NCBI RefSeq assembly: GCF_000286955.2
Contig: NZ_AJYK02000082.1
Coordinates: 1-64,000 of the forward strand
DNA length: 64,000 bases
DNA from: Vibrio rumoiensis 1S-45
Lineage (GTDB): Bacteria > Pseudomonadota > Gammaproteobacteria > Enterobacterales > Vibrionaceae
Direction of reading: 5' to 3'
The notes beneath the pieces were generated by a model, which did no database searches, had not been told where the DNA came from, and worked only from the letters and a program-made list of their open reading frames with translations. Positions 7,948 through 17,591 of this stretch are shown one piece after another. The position numbers were made by a program, and so were the translations under genes. Numbering within the stretch: position 1 is the first letter of the stretch; each line of letters starts with the position of its first letter.

Positions 7948-9663
7948 TTATTTCATTTGAGCCTTGATGTGCTCAACAATATCCGTCATGGCAATCGATA
8001 CTTTGTCACCGTCACGACGGTTTTTGTACTCGAAATTGCCTTCATCGATGCTGCGATCACCGATCACCACCGTATGAGGCACACCGATTAGCTCGATGTC
8101 TTTAAACATCACGCCCGGGCGTTCTTTACGATCATCGAATAAAACGTCAATGCCCATTGCGGTCAGGTCGGCATACAGTTTTTCTGCAGCTTCCTGTACG
8201 CGTGGTGATTTTTGCATGTTCATTGGAACAATAGCCACTTGGAATGGTGCTAATGCTTCTGGCCAGATAATGCCTGAATCATCGTGGTTTTGCTCAATCG
8301 CGGCGGCCACAACACGCGTCACCCCGATGCCGTAACAACCCATTTCAAGAATGACATTTTTACCATCTGGACCAAGCACGCCACAGTTCATCTTCTCAGA
8401 ATAGTTTTTACCTAACTGGAAGATGTGACCGACTTCAATGCCGCGTTTTAGCATTAAGGTGCCTTGACCACATGGGCTTGGATCACCTTCAACAACGTTA
8501 CGTAAATCTTCAACTTGACCAAGTTGAACGTCACGATCCCAGTTAATACCGAAGTAGTGTTTACCGTCGATGTTAGCGCCTGCGCCAAAGTCACTCATTA
8601 CCGCGACAGAGCGATCAACAATGAAAGGAAGCTCAAGACCAACTGGGCCTAAAGAGCCTGCACCTGCACCGATTAAGTTGCGCATTTCTTCTTCGCTCGC
8701 CATTTCTAGCGGAGACGCCACTTGCGGTAAGTTTTCCGCTTTGATTTCGTTGAGTTCGTGATCGCCACGGATGATCAATGCCACGATAGGCGCATCGATT
8801 TCGTCTGAAGCTTTAACGAATAAAGTTTTAACGGTTTTTTCAATCGCCAGACCGTGTTGCTCAACCAATTCAGCAATGGTTTTGGCATTGGGTGTATCCA
8901 CCAAGGTCATTTCTTGTGTTGGGGCTGCGCGTTCTTGCGCTGGTGCTAGTGCTTCTGCTTTTTCGATGTTGGCTGCGTAGTCAGACTCTGTAGAGAATAC
9001 GATGAGGTCTTCGCCGCTTTCTGCTAATACGTGGAATTCTTGAGAGCCGTTACCACCGATAGCGCCGCTATCTGCAAGTACTGGACGGTAATCTAAGCCC
9101 ATGCGGTCGAACGCTTTACAATAAGCATCGTGCATTGCATCGTAAGATTGTTGTAAGCCATCTTTGTCGATGTCGAAGCTGTAAGCGTCCATCATTGAAA
9201 ATTCGCGCGAACGCATTACACCAAAGCGTGGGCGACGTTCATCACGGAATTTCGTTTGGATTTGGTATAGGTTCAATGGAAGTTGTTTGTAAGAGCTAAC
9301 TTCATTTCGCACAAGGCTTGTGATCACTTCTTCTGCGGTTGGGCTAAGTACAAATGGACGCATATGACGGTCGGTAAAACGAAGCAGTTCTGGCCCCATT
9401 TTTTCGCTGCGACCTGTTTCTTCCCATAGCTCAAACGGTTGAACAACGGGCATCAAGGTTTCAATCGCACCGGCATTATCGATTTCTTGACGAATGATCG
9501 TTTCAACTTTACGCAGCACACGCAGACCAGTTGGAAGCCAAGTGTAAAGACCTGAAGCCAGTTTACGGATCATACCTGCACGTAGCATCAGCTGGTGGCT
9601 GATCACTTCGGCATCGTTTGGAGTTTCTTTCAATGTAGAAAGAAGGTATTTGCTGGTGCGCAT
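7948..9663 (-). CDS. proS: Prolyl-tRNA synthetase
   Basis: Charges tRNA(Pro) with proline in the cytoplasm. The 571-residue length and the large insertion between class II motifs 2 and 3 (about 225-390) mark the bacterial type with a cis-editing domain that removes mischarged alanine. Motif 2 is visible ([19 protein letters not shown]), and the motif 3 region has [17 protein letters not shown]. The C-terminal anticodon-binding domain contains [17 protein letters not shown]. The start [15 protein letters not shown] is the family start. It lies alone on its strand between trmO and the yaeP/DUF4250 pair, with its own terminator. Confidence 0.97.
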   Translation of the reverse strand: MRTSKYLLSTLKETPNDAEVISHQLMLRAGMIRKLASGLYTWLPTGLRVLRKVETIIRQEIDNAGAIETLMPVVQPFELWEETGRSEKMGPELLRFTDRHMRPFVLSPTAEEVITSLVRNEVSSYKQLPLNLYQIQTKFRDERRPRFGVMRSREFSMMDAYSFDIDKDGLQQSYDAMHDAYCKAFDRMGLDYRPVLADSGAIGGNGSQEFHVLAESGEDLIVFSTESDYAANIEKAEALAPAQERAAPTQEMTLVDTPNAKTIAELVEQHGLAIEKTVKTLFVKASDEIDAPIVALIIRGDHELNEIKAENLPQVASPLEMASEEEMRNLIGAGAGSLGPVGLELPFIVDRSVAVMSDFGAGANIDGKHYFGINWDRDVQLGQVEDLRNVVEGDPSPCGQGTLMLKRGIEVGHIFQLGKNYSEKMNCGVLGPDGKNVILEMGCYGIGVTRVVAAAIEQNHDDSGIIWPEALAPFQVAIVPMNMQKSPRVQEAAEKLYADLTAMGIDVLFDDRKERPGVMFKDIELIGVPHTVVIGDRSIDEGNFEYKNRRDGDKVSIAMTDIVEHIKAQMK

Positions 9664-9779
9664 TTTTGTACCCGCTTGTTTAATGTATTAAGAAAAAATA
9701 GGTTGTCACTCAGTTTAGATTGTCGATAAATGTGCTGAATGACAATTTAGCCCGTAATAATAGCAGTACAGGCCGTATC

Positions 9780-10511
9780 TCAAAAGCGTTCAATTGAGGT
9801 TACATGGATGAAATTACGATTTACATCCGTTATTGCCGATGTTGAGTCTGTTTCAACTTTAAATTTGACGTTCAAATCAAATAAATGAGTTGCGTATTCT
9901 TTGTCGTCGGCTTTGTTTTTCTTATACGCCGGGCGTGGATCTTGTCCCAAAACTTGCTCAATCACGTCTTGAATATGCTGACGCTGGGGGTGTGGTTGTA
10001 ATGCCATTTGTGCGGCTGTTGAAAAGATCACCGGTAAAACCTCTGGAGTGCTTTCTGCAAAGCCGCCGCGAGCATCAGCAATGGAATCGGAGTAGGGAAT
10101 GTACGGTTTGATATCGATAATCGGCGTGCCATTTACCAGATCCACACTGCCCAATTCAAGCCAAGTTTGGCTGCCTTCGTGTGTTATGCCTTTTAATTCC
10201 ACCGCTGACATGCCAATGCCGTTTGGGCGAAAGGTTGAACGTGAGGCAAACACTCCAATTCGTTCATTGCCACCTAAGCGAGGCGGGCGAACGGTGGGCT
10301 TCCAACCGGCAGCAAGATTTTGATCAAATAAAAACAATAACCATACATGGCTAAATTGTTCGATTCCTCGAACCGCTTCAGGTGAATTCGCATCGCCAAT
10401 TAACTGGATTCTCGCGCTCGCACTAGGAGCAAGTCGAGGTTGCCTTGGCACGGAGAATTTTTCTTTGTAAGGGCTATGGATACGGCCGATTGGTTCAATG
10501 GTGTAAGGCAT
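9780..10511 (-). CDS. trmO: tRNA (m6t6A37) methyltransferase TrmO
   Basis: SAM-dependent N6-methylation of t6A37 in tRNA(Thr) (TrmO, formerly TsaA/YaeB). The family signature is plain: IEPIGRIHSPYKEKFSVPRQP at the start, then GIEQFSHVWLLFLFDQN and RPNGIGMSAVEL. The reading frame extends upstream to a TTG at 10595, but the family begins at MPYTIEPIG, so ATG 10511 is chosen; no strong ribosome site supports either. It ends VTSIERF. It lies upstream of proS on the same strand with a gap of about 115 bases. Confidence 0.92.
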   Translation of the reverse strand: MPYTIEPIGRIHSPYKEKFSVPRQPRLAPSASARIQLIGDANSPEAVRGIEQFSHVWLLFLFDQNLAAGWKPTVRPPRLGGNERIGVFASRSTFRPNGIGMSAVELKGITHEGSQTWLELGSVDLVNGTPIIDIKPYIPYSDSIADARGGFAESTPEVLPVIFSTAAQMALQPHPQRQHIQDVIEQVLGQDPRPAYKKNKADDKEYATHLFDLNVKFKVETDSTSAITDVNRNFIHVTSIERF

Positions 10512-10899
10512 GGTCATTACTGTCGCTATGAATATTAAGCCAATAATAACGTGTCTTGATGGTGGTCGGTAGTAAAAGCGTGAACAGGCCTTCAATTAAT
10601 AGAGGCATACGTTCTCAAGAAAACGACTTCTCAAAATGCTGATAATTAAGCATATATATTCAAATATGGAATCTTATTTATTTATGCAAACCAAGTGAAT
10701 ATAAATTAGATTTAATCTTGTATGTTATTGATGGTGTGGTTTTCCATGCTTACTTCTTCAAATTGTTTAATGTAAAGTTTCGCATTTGTTACAGTCATTA
10801 ACATTTTATGCTTTTTTGATCTGAGTCGGTTAACGTACCCTGTCGGCCATTTTGTTGTAGCAGTGAGGAATCACTGAAGTCATTGACTAGGAGGGCACG
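10512..10899. other. Divergent spacer upstream of trmO and abgT-like gene
   Basis: AT-rich 388-bp region. The upstream extension of trmO occupies its left end and is probably untranslated. Promoters for both genes should be here, but I see no convincing operator or conserved RNA. Confidence 0.5.
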
Positions 10900-12489
10900 A
10901 TGACAACATCCATCTCGAGCAAGCAACCAAGCTCGAAAAAAACACTCTTTACTCGCTTTTTAGATTCAGTTGAATATTTAGGCAACTTACTTCCACACCC
11001 AATCACTTTGTTTGCTATTTTTTGTGTGGCAATTTTAATTTCATCGGGGATTGCAGGCTATTTTGGCGTATCCGTTGTCGATCCTCGTCCAGAAGGCGCG
11101 AATGGTCGTTCTGCCGATGGCATCATTCATGTTGTTAGTTTACTTAATGCCGAAGGCTTACAACTGATCGTGACGAATTTAGTGAAGAATTTCACAGGGT
11201 TTGCACCGTTAGGTACGGTACTAGTTGCGATGTTAGGTGTAGCGATTGCTGAACACTCTGGCCTGTTGTCTGCGGCTATGCGTAGCATGGTGATGGGCGC
11301 CTCTAAGCGTATGGTGACATTCACCGTTATCTTTGCTGGTATCATTTCCAATACCGCTTCAGAGCTTGGTTATGTCGTGTTAATTCCACTGGCTGCCATG
11401 TTATTCCATTCCTTAGGTCGTCACCCATTAGCGGGCCTTGCAGCTGCATTCGCAGGTGTATCGGGCGGTTATTCTGCTAACTTATTAATTGGGACAGTTG
11501 ATCCTCTGTTATCGGGTATTACCGAATCAGCGGCTCAAATGATCGATCCTGCGTACACGGTTGGTCCAGAAGTAAACTGGTACTTCATGTTTGTATCGAC
11601 CTTCTTTATCGCAATTGTGGGTGCTTTTGTTACCGAAAAAATTGTTGAGCCTAAATTGGGTGAATACAATGTAGAGCAAGCATCGGAAGATTTATCACAA
11701 GATAAAATGGGTATGCTAACGGATGTTGAAAAGAAAGGCCTAAAAATGGCGGGCTTGGCAACGTTGGTCGTGAGTGCATTATTGGCATGGACGATCGTCC
11801 CAGAAAGTGGTGTATTGCGTAATCCAGTCACGGGTGAAGTGGCCGGTTCTCCATTCTTAAAGAGTATTGTTGCTTTCATCTTTGTTTTCTTTGCTATTCC
11901 GGGTTTTGTGTACGGTAAAGTGACTGGCAGCATGAAGAATGATCGCGATGTGATTAATGCGATGTCTAAATCAATGTCTTCAATGGGCATGTATATCGTC
12001 TTGGTGTTCTTTGCTGCGCAATTTGTGGCGTTCTTTAAGTGGACCAACTTTGGTCAAGTGTTTGCGGTTGGCGGAGCTGACTTCTTACAGACTATTGGTT
12101 TAACTGGCCCTGCTTTATTCTTTGCGTTTATCGTTATGTGTGGCTTTATTAACTTAATGATCGGTTCGGCGTCTGCTCAATGGGCAGTAACGGCACCTAT
12201 CTTTATTCCAATGTTAATGTTGGTGGGTTATGCGCCAGAAACCATTCAAGCGGCGTACCGCATTGGTGATTCAGTCACTAACTTAATCACCCCTATGATG
12301 AGCTATTTTGGCTTGATTTTAGCGGTGGCTTCTCGTTATGTGAAGAACTTAGGCATTGGTACCTTAATTGCGACCATGTTGCCTTACACACTATGCTTCT
12401 TAGTCGGTTGGAGCTTATTGTTCTATATTTGGGTGTTCGTATTTGGTTTACCAGTTGGCCCTGGTGCTGCAACCTATTACACACCGTAA
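10900..12489 (+). CDS. AbgT family transporter
   Basis: A 529-residue polytopic inner-membrane protein of the AbgT family. Members carry p-aminobenzoyl-glutamate (AbgT) or export sulfonamide-like antimetabolites (MtrF type). The family pattern is visible: an N-terminal soluble stretch, VEYLGNLLPHPITLFAIFC, the re-entrant region with SNTASELGYVVLIPLAAM and GGYSANLLIG, and a second half with GSASAQWAVTAPIFIPMLM and SVTNLITPMMSYFGL. About twelve membrane segments are expected. The start has a good AGGAGGG-like site. No abgAB hydrolase genes are nearby, so uptake versus export cannot be decided and no specific symbol is given. Confidence 0.9.
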   Translation: MTTSISSKQPSSKKTLFTRFLDSVEYLGNLLPHPITLFAIFCVAILISSGIAGYFGVSVVDPRPEGANGRSADGIIHVVSLLNAEGLQLIVTNLVKNFTGFAPLGTVLVAMLGVAIAEHSGLLSAAMRSMVMGASKRMVTFTVIFAGIISNTASELGYVVLIPLAAMLFHSLGRHPLAGLAAAFAGVSGGYSANLLIGTVDPLLSGITESAAQMIDPAYTVGPEVNWYFMFVSTFFIAIVGAFVTEKIVEPKLGEYNVEQASEDLSQDKMGMLTDVEKKGLKMAGLATLVVSALLAWTIVPESGVLRNPVTGEVAGSPFLKSIVAFIFVFFAIPGFVYGKVTGSMKNDRDVINAMSKSMSSMGMYIVLVFFAAQFVAFFKWTNFGQVFAVGGADFLQTIGLTGPALFFAFIVMCGFINLMIGSASAQWAVTAPIFIPMLMLVGYAPETIQAAYRIGDSVTNLITPMMSYFGLILAVASRYVKNLGIGTLIATMLPYTLCFLVGWSLLFYIWVFVFGLPVGPGAATYYTP

Positions 12490-12530
12490 AGTCGATACTC
12501 TTAACATTTGAATATATGGCTTTAATAATA

Positions 12531-12566
12531 AAAAATACCCAAGCGAAGTGCTTGGGTATTTTTTTA
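12531..12566. terminator. Bidirectional terminator, repeat-derived arms
   Basis: Arms ATACCCAAGC and GCTTGGGTAT around GAAGT, flanked by an A-run and a T-run. It ends both the AbgT-type gene and the convergent desaturase gene. The arms match the palindrome at 53923-53943 at nine of ten bases. Confidence 0.92.
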
Positions 12567-12583
12567 TCCGAGAAACTTAATTG

Positions 12584-13711
12584 TTACGCATATTGCTTCA
12601 TCAGCATTTGCCACTGCTGCTGTTGCTGTTTGAAGTGTTGCTGTATTTTCTGGTAACGAACTTTTAAAACAGCGTGTTCATATTGTTCCATTAATTGCTG
12701 CTTCTTATTACTCATCAATTGTTTTTTCAATTCATAATATTCAGTCATTTGCAGAATCAATGCATCATATTCTTTGTGCATGCGCTCAGCGAGATCATGG
12801 TGATCAGGCAAGTGACGAATTTTTTGTTTGGTGTCGTTGAGCAATTGTAGGGCTTTGGCTTTTTCGATCTTTTCTGCTGGAGTAATACGCAGTTTTCCAG
12901 CCAACTTTAACCAAGTACAAGTACGAATTAGCCATTTCGTTGGATCGTATTGCCACCAATAAATACCATTACGGTAGTCATTTTCGAAAATATGGTGGAA
13001 ATTATGATAACCCTCACCAAAAGTCAGCACCGCTAAAATACCATTATCACGCGCGGTATTTTTGTTGGTGTACGGTTGGCTACCCCAAATGTGCGCGAGC
13101 GAGTTGATAAAGAAAGTGGTGTGGTGGTTTAACACTAAACGTACAGCACCAATCATCAGTAACATGCCAATAATGTCATGGTAGATAACGCCTAATATAA
13201 TAGGTACGCCTAGGTTCATCAATAAAGCCAGTGGCACGTAGTATTTATGTTGCCACATGACGATCTTTTCTTTTTGTAGATCGCGGCAATTAGAGTAATC
13301 AGAATATTGTTCTGGTGTTTGATAGTGACGCAACATCCAGCCTATGTGTGAAAACCAAAAGCCACGTTTAGCGGAATAGGGGTCTTTGTCGTTATTATCA
13401 ACATGGCGGTGATGAACACGATGATCCGACGACCAATGTAGTGCACTATTTTGTAGAGCAAACGCGCCGCCGAGCGCAAAGATAAAACGCAGAGACCAAT
13501 GGGCTTGATAGGTACGGTGCGACCACAAGCGGTGATAGCCTGCTGTAATGCATAGATTACAGAAACTAAAAGTTAACAGTAGCCACACCCAGTGAGCGAC
13601 ACCTATGCCATTAAAGATAAAATAAATAGGGGCAACAACTGCTGCTAGTAGCATACTGCTGGCGAAGATGACGACATTCAACCAGATGATTGGGGGACGT
13701 TGTGTTTTCAT
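12584..13711 (-). CDS. Acyl-CoA desaturase (delta-9 type) with Gln-rich tail
   Basis: Membrane-bound di-iron fatty acyl desaturase that introduces a cis double bond. All three His boxes are present: HRLWSH (about 58), HRVHH (about 98) and HNFHH (about 233), with hydrophobic helices before and between them (SMLLAAVVAPIYFIF, LLMIGAVRLVL). The catalytic part ends near residue 275. The remaining 100 residues are a charged, predicted coiled-coil tail ending in a Gln-rich stretch (FKQQQQQWQMLMKQYA). Upstream on the other strand nothing is close, so it is a single-gene unit sharing a terminator with the AbgT gene. Marine bacteria use such enzymes for membrane adjustment to cold; that role is inferred. 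Confidence 0.9.
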   Translation of the reverse strand: MKTQRPPIIWLNVVIFASSMLLAAVVAPIYFIFNGIGVAHWVWLLLTFSFCNLCITAGYHRLWSHRTYQAHWSLRFIFALGGAFALQNSALHWSSDHRVHHRHVDNNDKDPYSAKRGFWFSHIGWMLRHYQTPEQYSDYSNCRDLQKEKIVMWQHKYYVPLALLMNLGVPIILGVIYHDIIGMLLMIGAVRLVLNHHTTFFINSLAHIWGSQPYTNKNTARDNGILAVLTFGEGYHNFHHIFENDYRNGIYWWQYDPTKWLIRTCTWLKLAGKLRITPAEKIEKAKALQLLNDTKQKIRHLPDHHDLAERMHKEYDALILQMTEYYELKKQLMSNKKQQLMEQYEHAVLKVRYQKIQQHFKQQQQQWQMLMKQYA

Positions 13712-13861
13712 AAAGACACTTATTATTTCAGACTACAAGTGTGCGCTAGAATATCGAGCTTACATCTGTAAGTCTAGTCGGCAGTGTGAATAATCGGATC
13801 TGGGTGGCATGAATTATTTGTTTCAAGGTTTTACTGGGAGAGATTAAAGGCTATGAAACGT

Positions 13862-13888
13862 AAAAGGGCAGCCGAAGCCACCCTTTAA
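13862..13888 (-). terminator. metNIQ operon terminator
   Basis: On the minus strand AAAGGGTGGC-TTCG-GCTGCCCTTT forms a stable hairpin with a TTCG tetraloop and a short T-run, 25 bases past the metQ stop. Confidence 0.8.
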
Positions 13889-13912
13889 AGTTTATGGTGA
13901 GAAAGGTCAGTA

Positions 13913-14710
13913 TTACCAGCCTTTAACAACACCACCGTTAAACAGTTTTTTCGCCGCTTCGTAAACTTCTTCTGTTTGGTAAGCTTTTACAAAGTTTTTC
14001 ACGTTTTCACTGTCGGCATTGTCTTCACGAGCCACAATAAGGTTAGTGTATGGTGATTCTTTGTTTTCAACAAAAATACCGTCTTTTTCTGGCGATAGGT
14101 TAATGCTGCTAGCGTAAGTGGTGTTGATGATAGCGAGTGCAACATCTTGTAGAGAGTTAGGAAGTTGTGGAGCTTCGAGCTCAACAAAATCTAACTTCTT
14201 AGGGTTGTCGATAACATCAAGAGGCGTCGCTTGTAAGCCAGACTCTTTGCTTAGCTTTATCAAACCTTGTGCTTGAAGCAATAATAAAGCGCGACCTTCA
14301 TTCGTTGGATCGTTTGGAATCGCAATGCTGTCGCCTTTTTTCAACTCATCAAGAGATTTAATTTTTTTAGAGTAAGCCGCAATTGGGTAAACAAAGGTGT
14401 TACCAACAGGTTTGATTTTGTAACCACGGTCTTTAATTTGTTGATCAAGATATGGCAAATGCTGGAATGCATTTGCGTCAATCGAACCATCGTCTAGAGC
14501 TGCATTTGGAATAACGTAATCTGAGAAGATCGTTAGTTTTACGTCTAGGTTGTATTTTTCTTTCGCCACTTTTGCCGCGACTTCAGCCACTTGTGCTTCT
14601 GCACCGGCAATCACACCTACATTGATAGTGTTGTCGGCAGCATTGGCTGTTCCGGCTAAAAGTAGTGAGGTTGTGATAGCAGCTGCGCTGAATAAGCTCT
14701 TCAATTTCAT
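13913..14710 (-). CDS. metQ: Methionine ABC transporter substrate-binding protein MetQ
   Basis: Binds D/L-methionine in the periplasm for MetNI. NLPA-family motifs are evident: INVGVIAGAEAQVAEVA, DANAFQHLPYLDQQ, and DPTNEGRALLLLQAQGLI. ATG 14710 is chosen because a GGA site lies 7 bases upstream and the signal peptide starts there; the frame is open to 14788. The signal peptide reads SLLLAGTANAAD: Thr occupies the place where relatives have the lipobox Cys, so the mature protein should be cut by signal peptidase I and be soluble rather than lipid-anchored. It is last in metN-metI-metQ, 64 bases after metI. Confidence 0.93.
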   Translation of the reverse strand: MKLKSLFSAAAITTSLLLAGTANAADNTINVGVIAGAEAQVAEVAAKVAKEKYNLDVKLTIFSDYVIPNAALDDGSIDANAFQHLPYLDQQIKDRGYKIKPVGNTFVYPIAAYSKKIKSLDELKKGDSIAIPNDPTNEGRALLLLQAQGLIKLSKESGLQATPLDVIDNPKKLDFVELEAPQLPNSLQDVALAIINTTYASSINLSPEKDGIFVENKESPYTNLIVAREDNADSENVKNFVKAYQTEEVYEAAKKLFNGGVVKGW

Positions 14711-14774
14711 AGTATTTTCCATATATAAATGAGTTTTGAATGATGTTGATTTTAAGGTGTTGCTTGACGTTCTC

Positions 14775-15464
14775 TTAGCGGTGATCAACGCGACTTGCGA
14801 TCTTATCCCCGACCATTTGAATAATTTGTACCACGATAACTAATAGCACCACAGTGATAAACATGATGTCTGGTTGGTAACGTTGGTAACCATAACGCAT
14901 GGCTACATCACCTAAACCACCGCCGCCGACTGTGCCCGCCATAGCGGAATAGCTGACTAGGGTGACCAAAGTGATGGTGACAGTATTGACGATAGAAGGC
15001 AGAGCCTCTGGTAGCAATACTTTACTTATAATTTGCAGTGGACTTGCGCCCATCGATTGCGCCGCTTCAACTAAGCCACTTGGTACTTCGACTAACGCGC
15101 TTTCCACTAAGCGAGCTATAAAAGGAATAGCGCCAACGGTTAATGGGACAATCGCTGCGGTTGTGCCGATGAACTTACCAATTAATAGCGTAGTAAAAGG
15201 AATGATTGCCACCATGAGCACTAGGAAAGGCACCGAGCGACCAATATTGATAATCGCGCCGAGCACTAAATTCACTAAACGATTTTGCAGCAGTCCACCT
15301 TTTTTGGTGATGTGCAAAATAACGCCCATTGGAATTCCGACCAAAAAGCCGATTAAGCCTGCAACGCCCACCATGTAGAGGGTTTCCCACGTAGCACCCC
15401 AAATAAGACGAAAAGTGCGGTGATCGTAATACCAATCCATGATGTGATCATAAAACATAGCCAA
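14775..15464 (-). CDS. metI: Methionine ABC transporter permease MetI
   Basis: Inner-membrane permease of the methionine importer, 229 residues with about five helices. The ATPase-contacting EAA loop is present ([25 protein letters not shown]). The start overlaps the end of metN by 17 bases, indicating translational coupling. An internal ATG two codons further in is an alternative start. Confidence 0.95.
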   Translation of the reverse strand: MAMFYDHIMDWYYDHRTFRLIWGATWETLYMVGVAGLIGFLVGIPMGVILHITKKGGLLQNRLVNLVLGAIINIGRSVPFLVLMVAIIPFTTLLIGKFIGTTAAIVPLTVGAIPFIARLVESALVEVPSGLVEAAQSMGASPLQIISKVLLPEALPSIVNTVTITLVTLVSYSAMAGTVGGGGLGDVAMRYGYQRYQPDIMFITVVLLVIVVQIIQMVGDKIASRVDHR

Positions 15465-16482
15465 GTACCTCGACTTTAATATTGTGTTCTTTTAAGAAAG
15501 ACATTGCTTGCTCTGCTTGCTGAGCTTCGCCGAAAAATTCTGCGACCATTAAGCCAAAGCGAACGCCACCGGCATAATCGATATCGGAACTTAAAATACT
15601 GACATCGACATTAAATTTGCGCGACAGTTGGCTTATCACGGGAGCATCAACCGAAGCGCCCGTAAATTCTAAGCGAACAAGCGGTACCGAACCTTCAACT
15701 TGAGTGGTCTGCAATCGAGCCTTGTAGTCATCTGGAATCGACAGATCGAGCGTAGAGCGGATGAATTCTTGTGCGAGTTCGGTTTTAGGGTGCGCAAAAA
15801 TATCGCTGACTAAGCCCTGTTCAACCAATAAACCACCGCCGATGATCGCCACTTTGTCACAGATGTTTTTCACCACATCCATTTCGTGAGTGATGATCAA
15901 AATAGTCAGATTAAGCTGTTTATTAATGGTTTTAAGCAATTCTAAAATAGATTTGGTGGTCGCCGGATCAAGCGCACTGGTCGCTTCATCACAAAGTAAT
16001 ACTTTGGGTTCAGAGGCGAGCGCACGAGCGATGGCAACACGTTGTTTTTGTCCACCACTTAAATTTGCTGGGTAAGTATCGCGTTTATCGGATAAACCGA
16101 CTAATTCAAGTAATTCAGTTACTCGTTGGTTGATTTTACTTGAAGATACATTCGCTAGCTCTAAAGGAAGCGCGATGTTGTCAAACACACTGCGAGAAGA
16201 AAGCAAGTTAAAGTGTTGAAATATCATACCGATATTGCGGCGTGCTTGGCTGAGTTCTTTTGATGATAACTTAGTGAGATCAACACCATCGACAATCACT
16301 TCACCCGATGTTGGTGCTTCTAGCATATTTACACAGCGAATAAGGGTACTTTTACCCGCACCCGATGAGCCGATAACGCCAAAGATTTCCCCTTGAGGAA
16401 TGTGGAGATTAATGTCTACTAAAGCAGGGATCGCTTTGCTGCCTTGGTAAAACATCTTGTTGACTTGATTAATTTCAATCAT
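15448..16482 (-). CDS. metN: Methionine ABC transporter ATPase MetN
   Basis: Cytoplasmic ATPase energising methionine import; first gene of metNIQ. Walker [10 protein letters not shown] (about 38-46), Q-loop FQHFNLL, signature LSGGQKQR, Walker [13 protein letters not shown] and switch His (ITHEMD) are intact. Residues from about 265 form the NIL regulatory domain ([18 protein letters not shown]), which in MetN binds methionine and inhibits transport. A probable MetJ operator lies about 135 bp upstream. Confidence 0.97.
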   Translation of the reverse strand: MIEINQVNKMFYQGSKAIPALVDINLHIPQGEIFGVIGSSGAGKSTLIRCVNMLEAPTSGEVIVDGVDLTKLSSKELSQARRNIGMIFQHFNLLSSRSVFDNIALPLELANVSSSKINQRVTELLELVGLSDKRDTYPANLSGGQKQRVAIARALASEPKVLLCDEATSALDPATTKSILELLKTINKQLNLTILIITHEMDVVKNICDKVAIIGGGLLVEQGLVSDIFAHPKTELAQEFIRSTLDLSIPDDYKARLQTTQVEGSVPLVRLEFTGASVDAPVISQLSRKFNVDVSILSSDIDYAGGVRFGLMVAEFFGEAQQAEQAMSFLKEHNIKVEVLGYVL

Positions 16483-16616
16483 TTAACAACCTGAATTGAT
16501 AATACGTTCCATATATTCTTTTTGCATTGAGCGACTAACTCAGTGAAAAAGTGCATTGAATGTGCGATTTGATAGACGATGCTATGGTTTTCACTGGGTC
16601 AAGTCAATAGATATTT

Positions 16617-16640
16617 TTACGTCTAGACGGCTAAACGGTA
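16617..16640. promoter_or_regulatory. Probable MetJ operator (met boxes)
   Basis: MetJ binds tandem 8-bp boxes of consensus AGACGTCT. Here TTACGTCT (6/8), AGACGGCT (7/8) and AAACGGTA (4/8) follow one another without gaps, upstream of metN. metNIQ is a known MetJ target in enterobacteria; the match is by eye. Confidence 0.6.
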
Positions 16641-16768
16641 TTCGTAAGACTTATCGATCTTTCAAAGATTAATCTAGTGAAGAAGATTATAAAGCATGCA
16701 ATAATTGTGATTTCGAACATCTTAAGTCAATTGCCTTATACTTAACCGACCCAAGAGAGAGTGTTATT

Positions 16769-17326
16769 TTGTCTAAACCTGCCGTTTTTATTGATCGTGA
16801 TGGCGTTATTAATGTTGATCATGGTTATGTAAGTAAAGTCGATGACTTTGAATATATCGATGGTGTATTTGATGCGACGAAAGCGCTGAAGGATTTAGGC
16901 TACCAGTTAGTTTTAGTGACAAACCAATCTGGCATTGCTCGTGGCTATTATACAGAAAAAGAATTTCTACGATTAACAGAATGGATGGATTGGAATTTTG
17001 TTGATCAAGGTGTTGAGTTTGATGGTTTTTATTACTGCCCTCATCATCCAGAAGGCTCCGTCGAAAAATACACTCAAGTGTGCGATTGCCGTAAGCCTGA
17101 AGCGGGGATGTTAGTTTCGGCTCAAGAAGAACTTGATATCAATATGGCAAGTTCAGTCATGGTCGGTGATAAAGCTGACGATATGAAAGCGGCAATTTCC
17201 GCTGGCGTAGAAACTCGAATTTTAGTTCGTAGTGGCAAAGAAGTCACAGCGGAAGCTGAGCAACTTGCTACCGTTGTACTTGATAGTATTAAAGATGTTC
17301 CGAAATATCTCGCTGAAAATAATTAA
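16769..17326 (+). CDS. gmhB: D-glycero-D-manno-heptose-1,7-bisphosphate 7-phosphatase
   Basis: HAD-superfamily phosphatase that removes the 7-phosphate in ADP-heptose synthesis for the LPS inner core. HAD motif I is IDRDGVIN, motif II VTNQSG, and motif IV region MVGDKADD; the zinc-type loop CPHHPEG...CDCRKP is present, as in GmhB. At 185 residues the length fits. The start is TTG 16769 ([12 protein letters not shown]), preceded by AAGAGAGA. It is divergent from metNIQ and monocistronic. Confidence 0.94.
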   Translation: MSKPAVFIDRDGVINVDHGYVSKVDDFEYIDGVFDATKALKDLGYQLVLVTNQSGIARGYYTEKEFLRLTEWMDWNFVDQGVEFDGFYYCPHHPEGSVEKYTQVCDCRKPEAGMLVSAQEELDINMASSVMVGDKADDMKAAISAGVETRILVRSGKEVTAEAEQLATVVLDSIKDVPKYLAENN

Positions 17327-17360
17327 TTCATATTTGAGATGTTTTTTACAAACGATATCT

Positions 17361-17387
17361 AAAGGTCGCTTCGGTGGCCTTTTTTGT
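17361..17387 (+). terminator. gmhB terminator
   Basis: AAAGGTC-GCTTCG-GTGGCCTTTTTT: short GC stem, stable loop, T-run. Confidence 0.82.
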
Positions 17388-17591
17388 ATCTTCAATATGA
17401 CTTTCAGCTTTTAATAAACTCGTATTCACAACCTTTAGCATCCTCACTAGCCAATTGACTGCTTCCCCCTTACAATTAGGAAGGTTAAGTTAAACAGCAA
17501 GATAAGTGTTTAATTTGAAAGTGGTAAAATGTGACGCTTAAAAATTTAAGTAGGACAAGGATAGTTAATTAATGAAGACAGGCTGGGCTGG

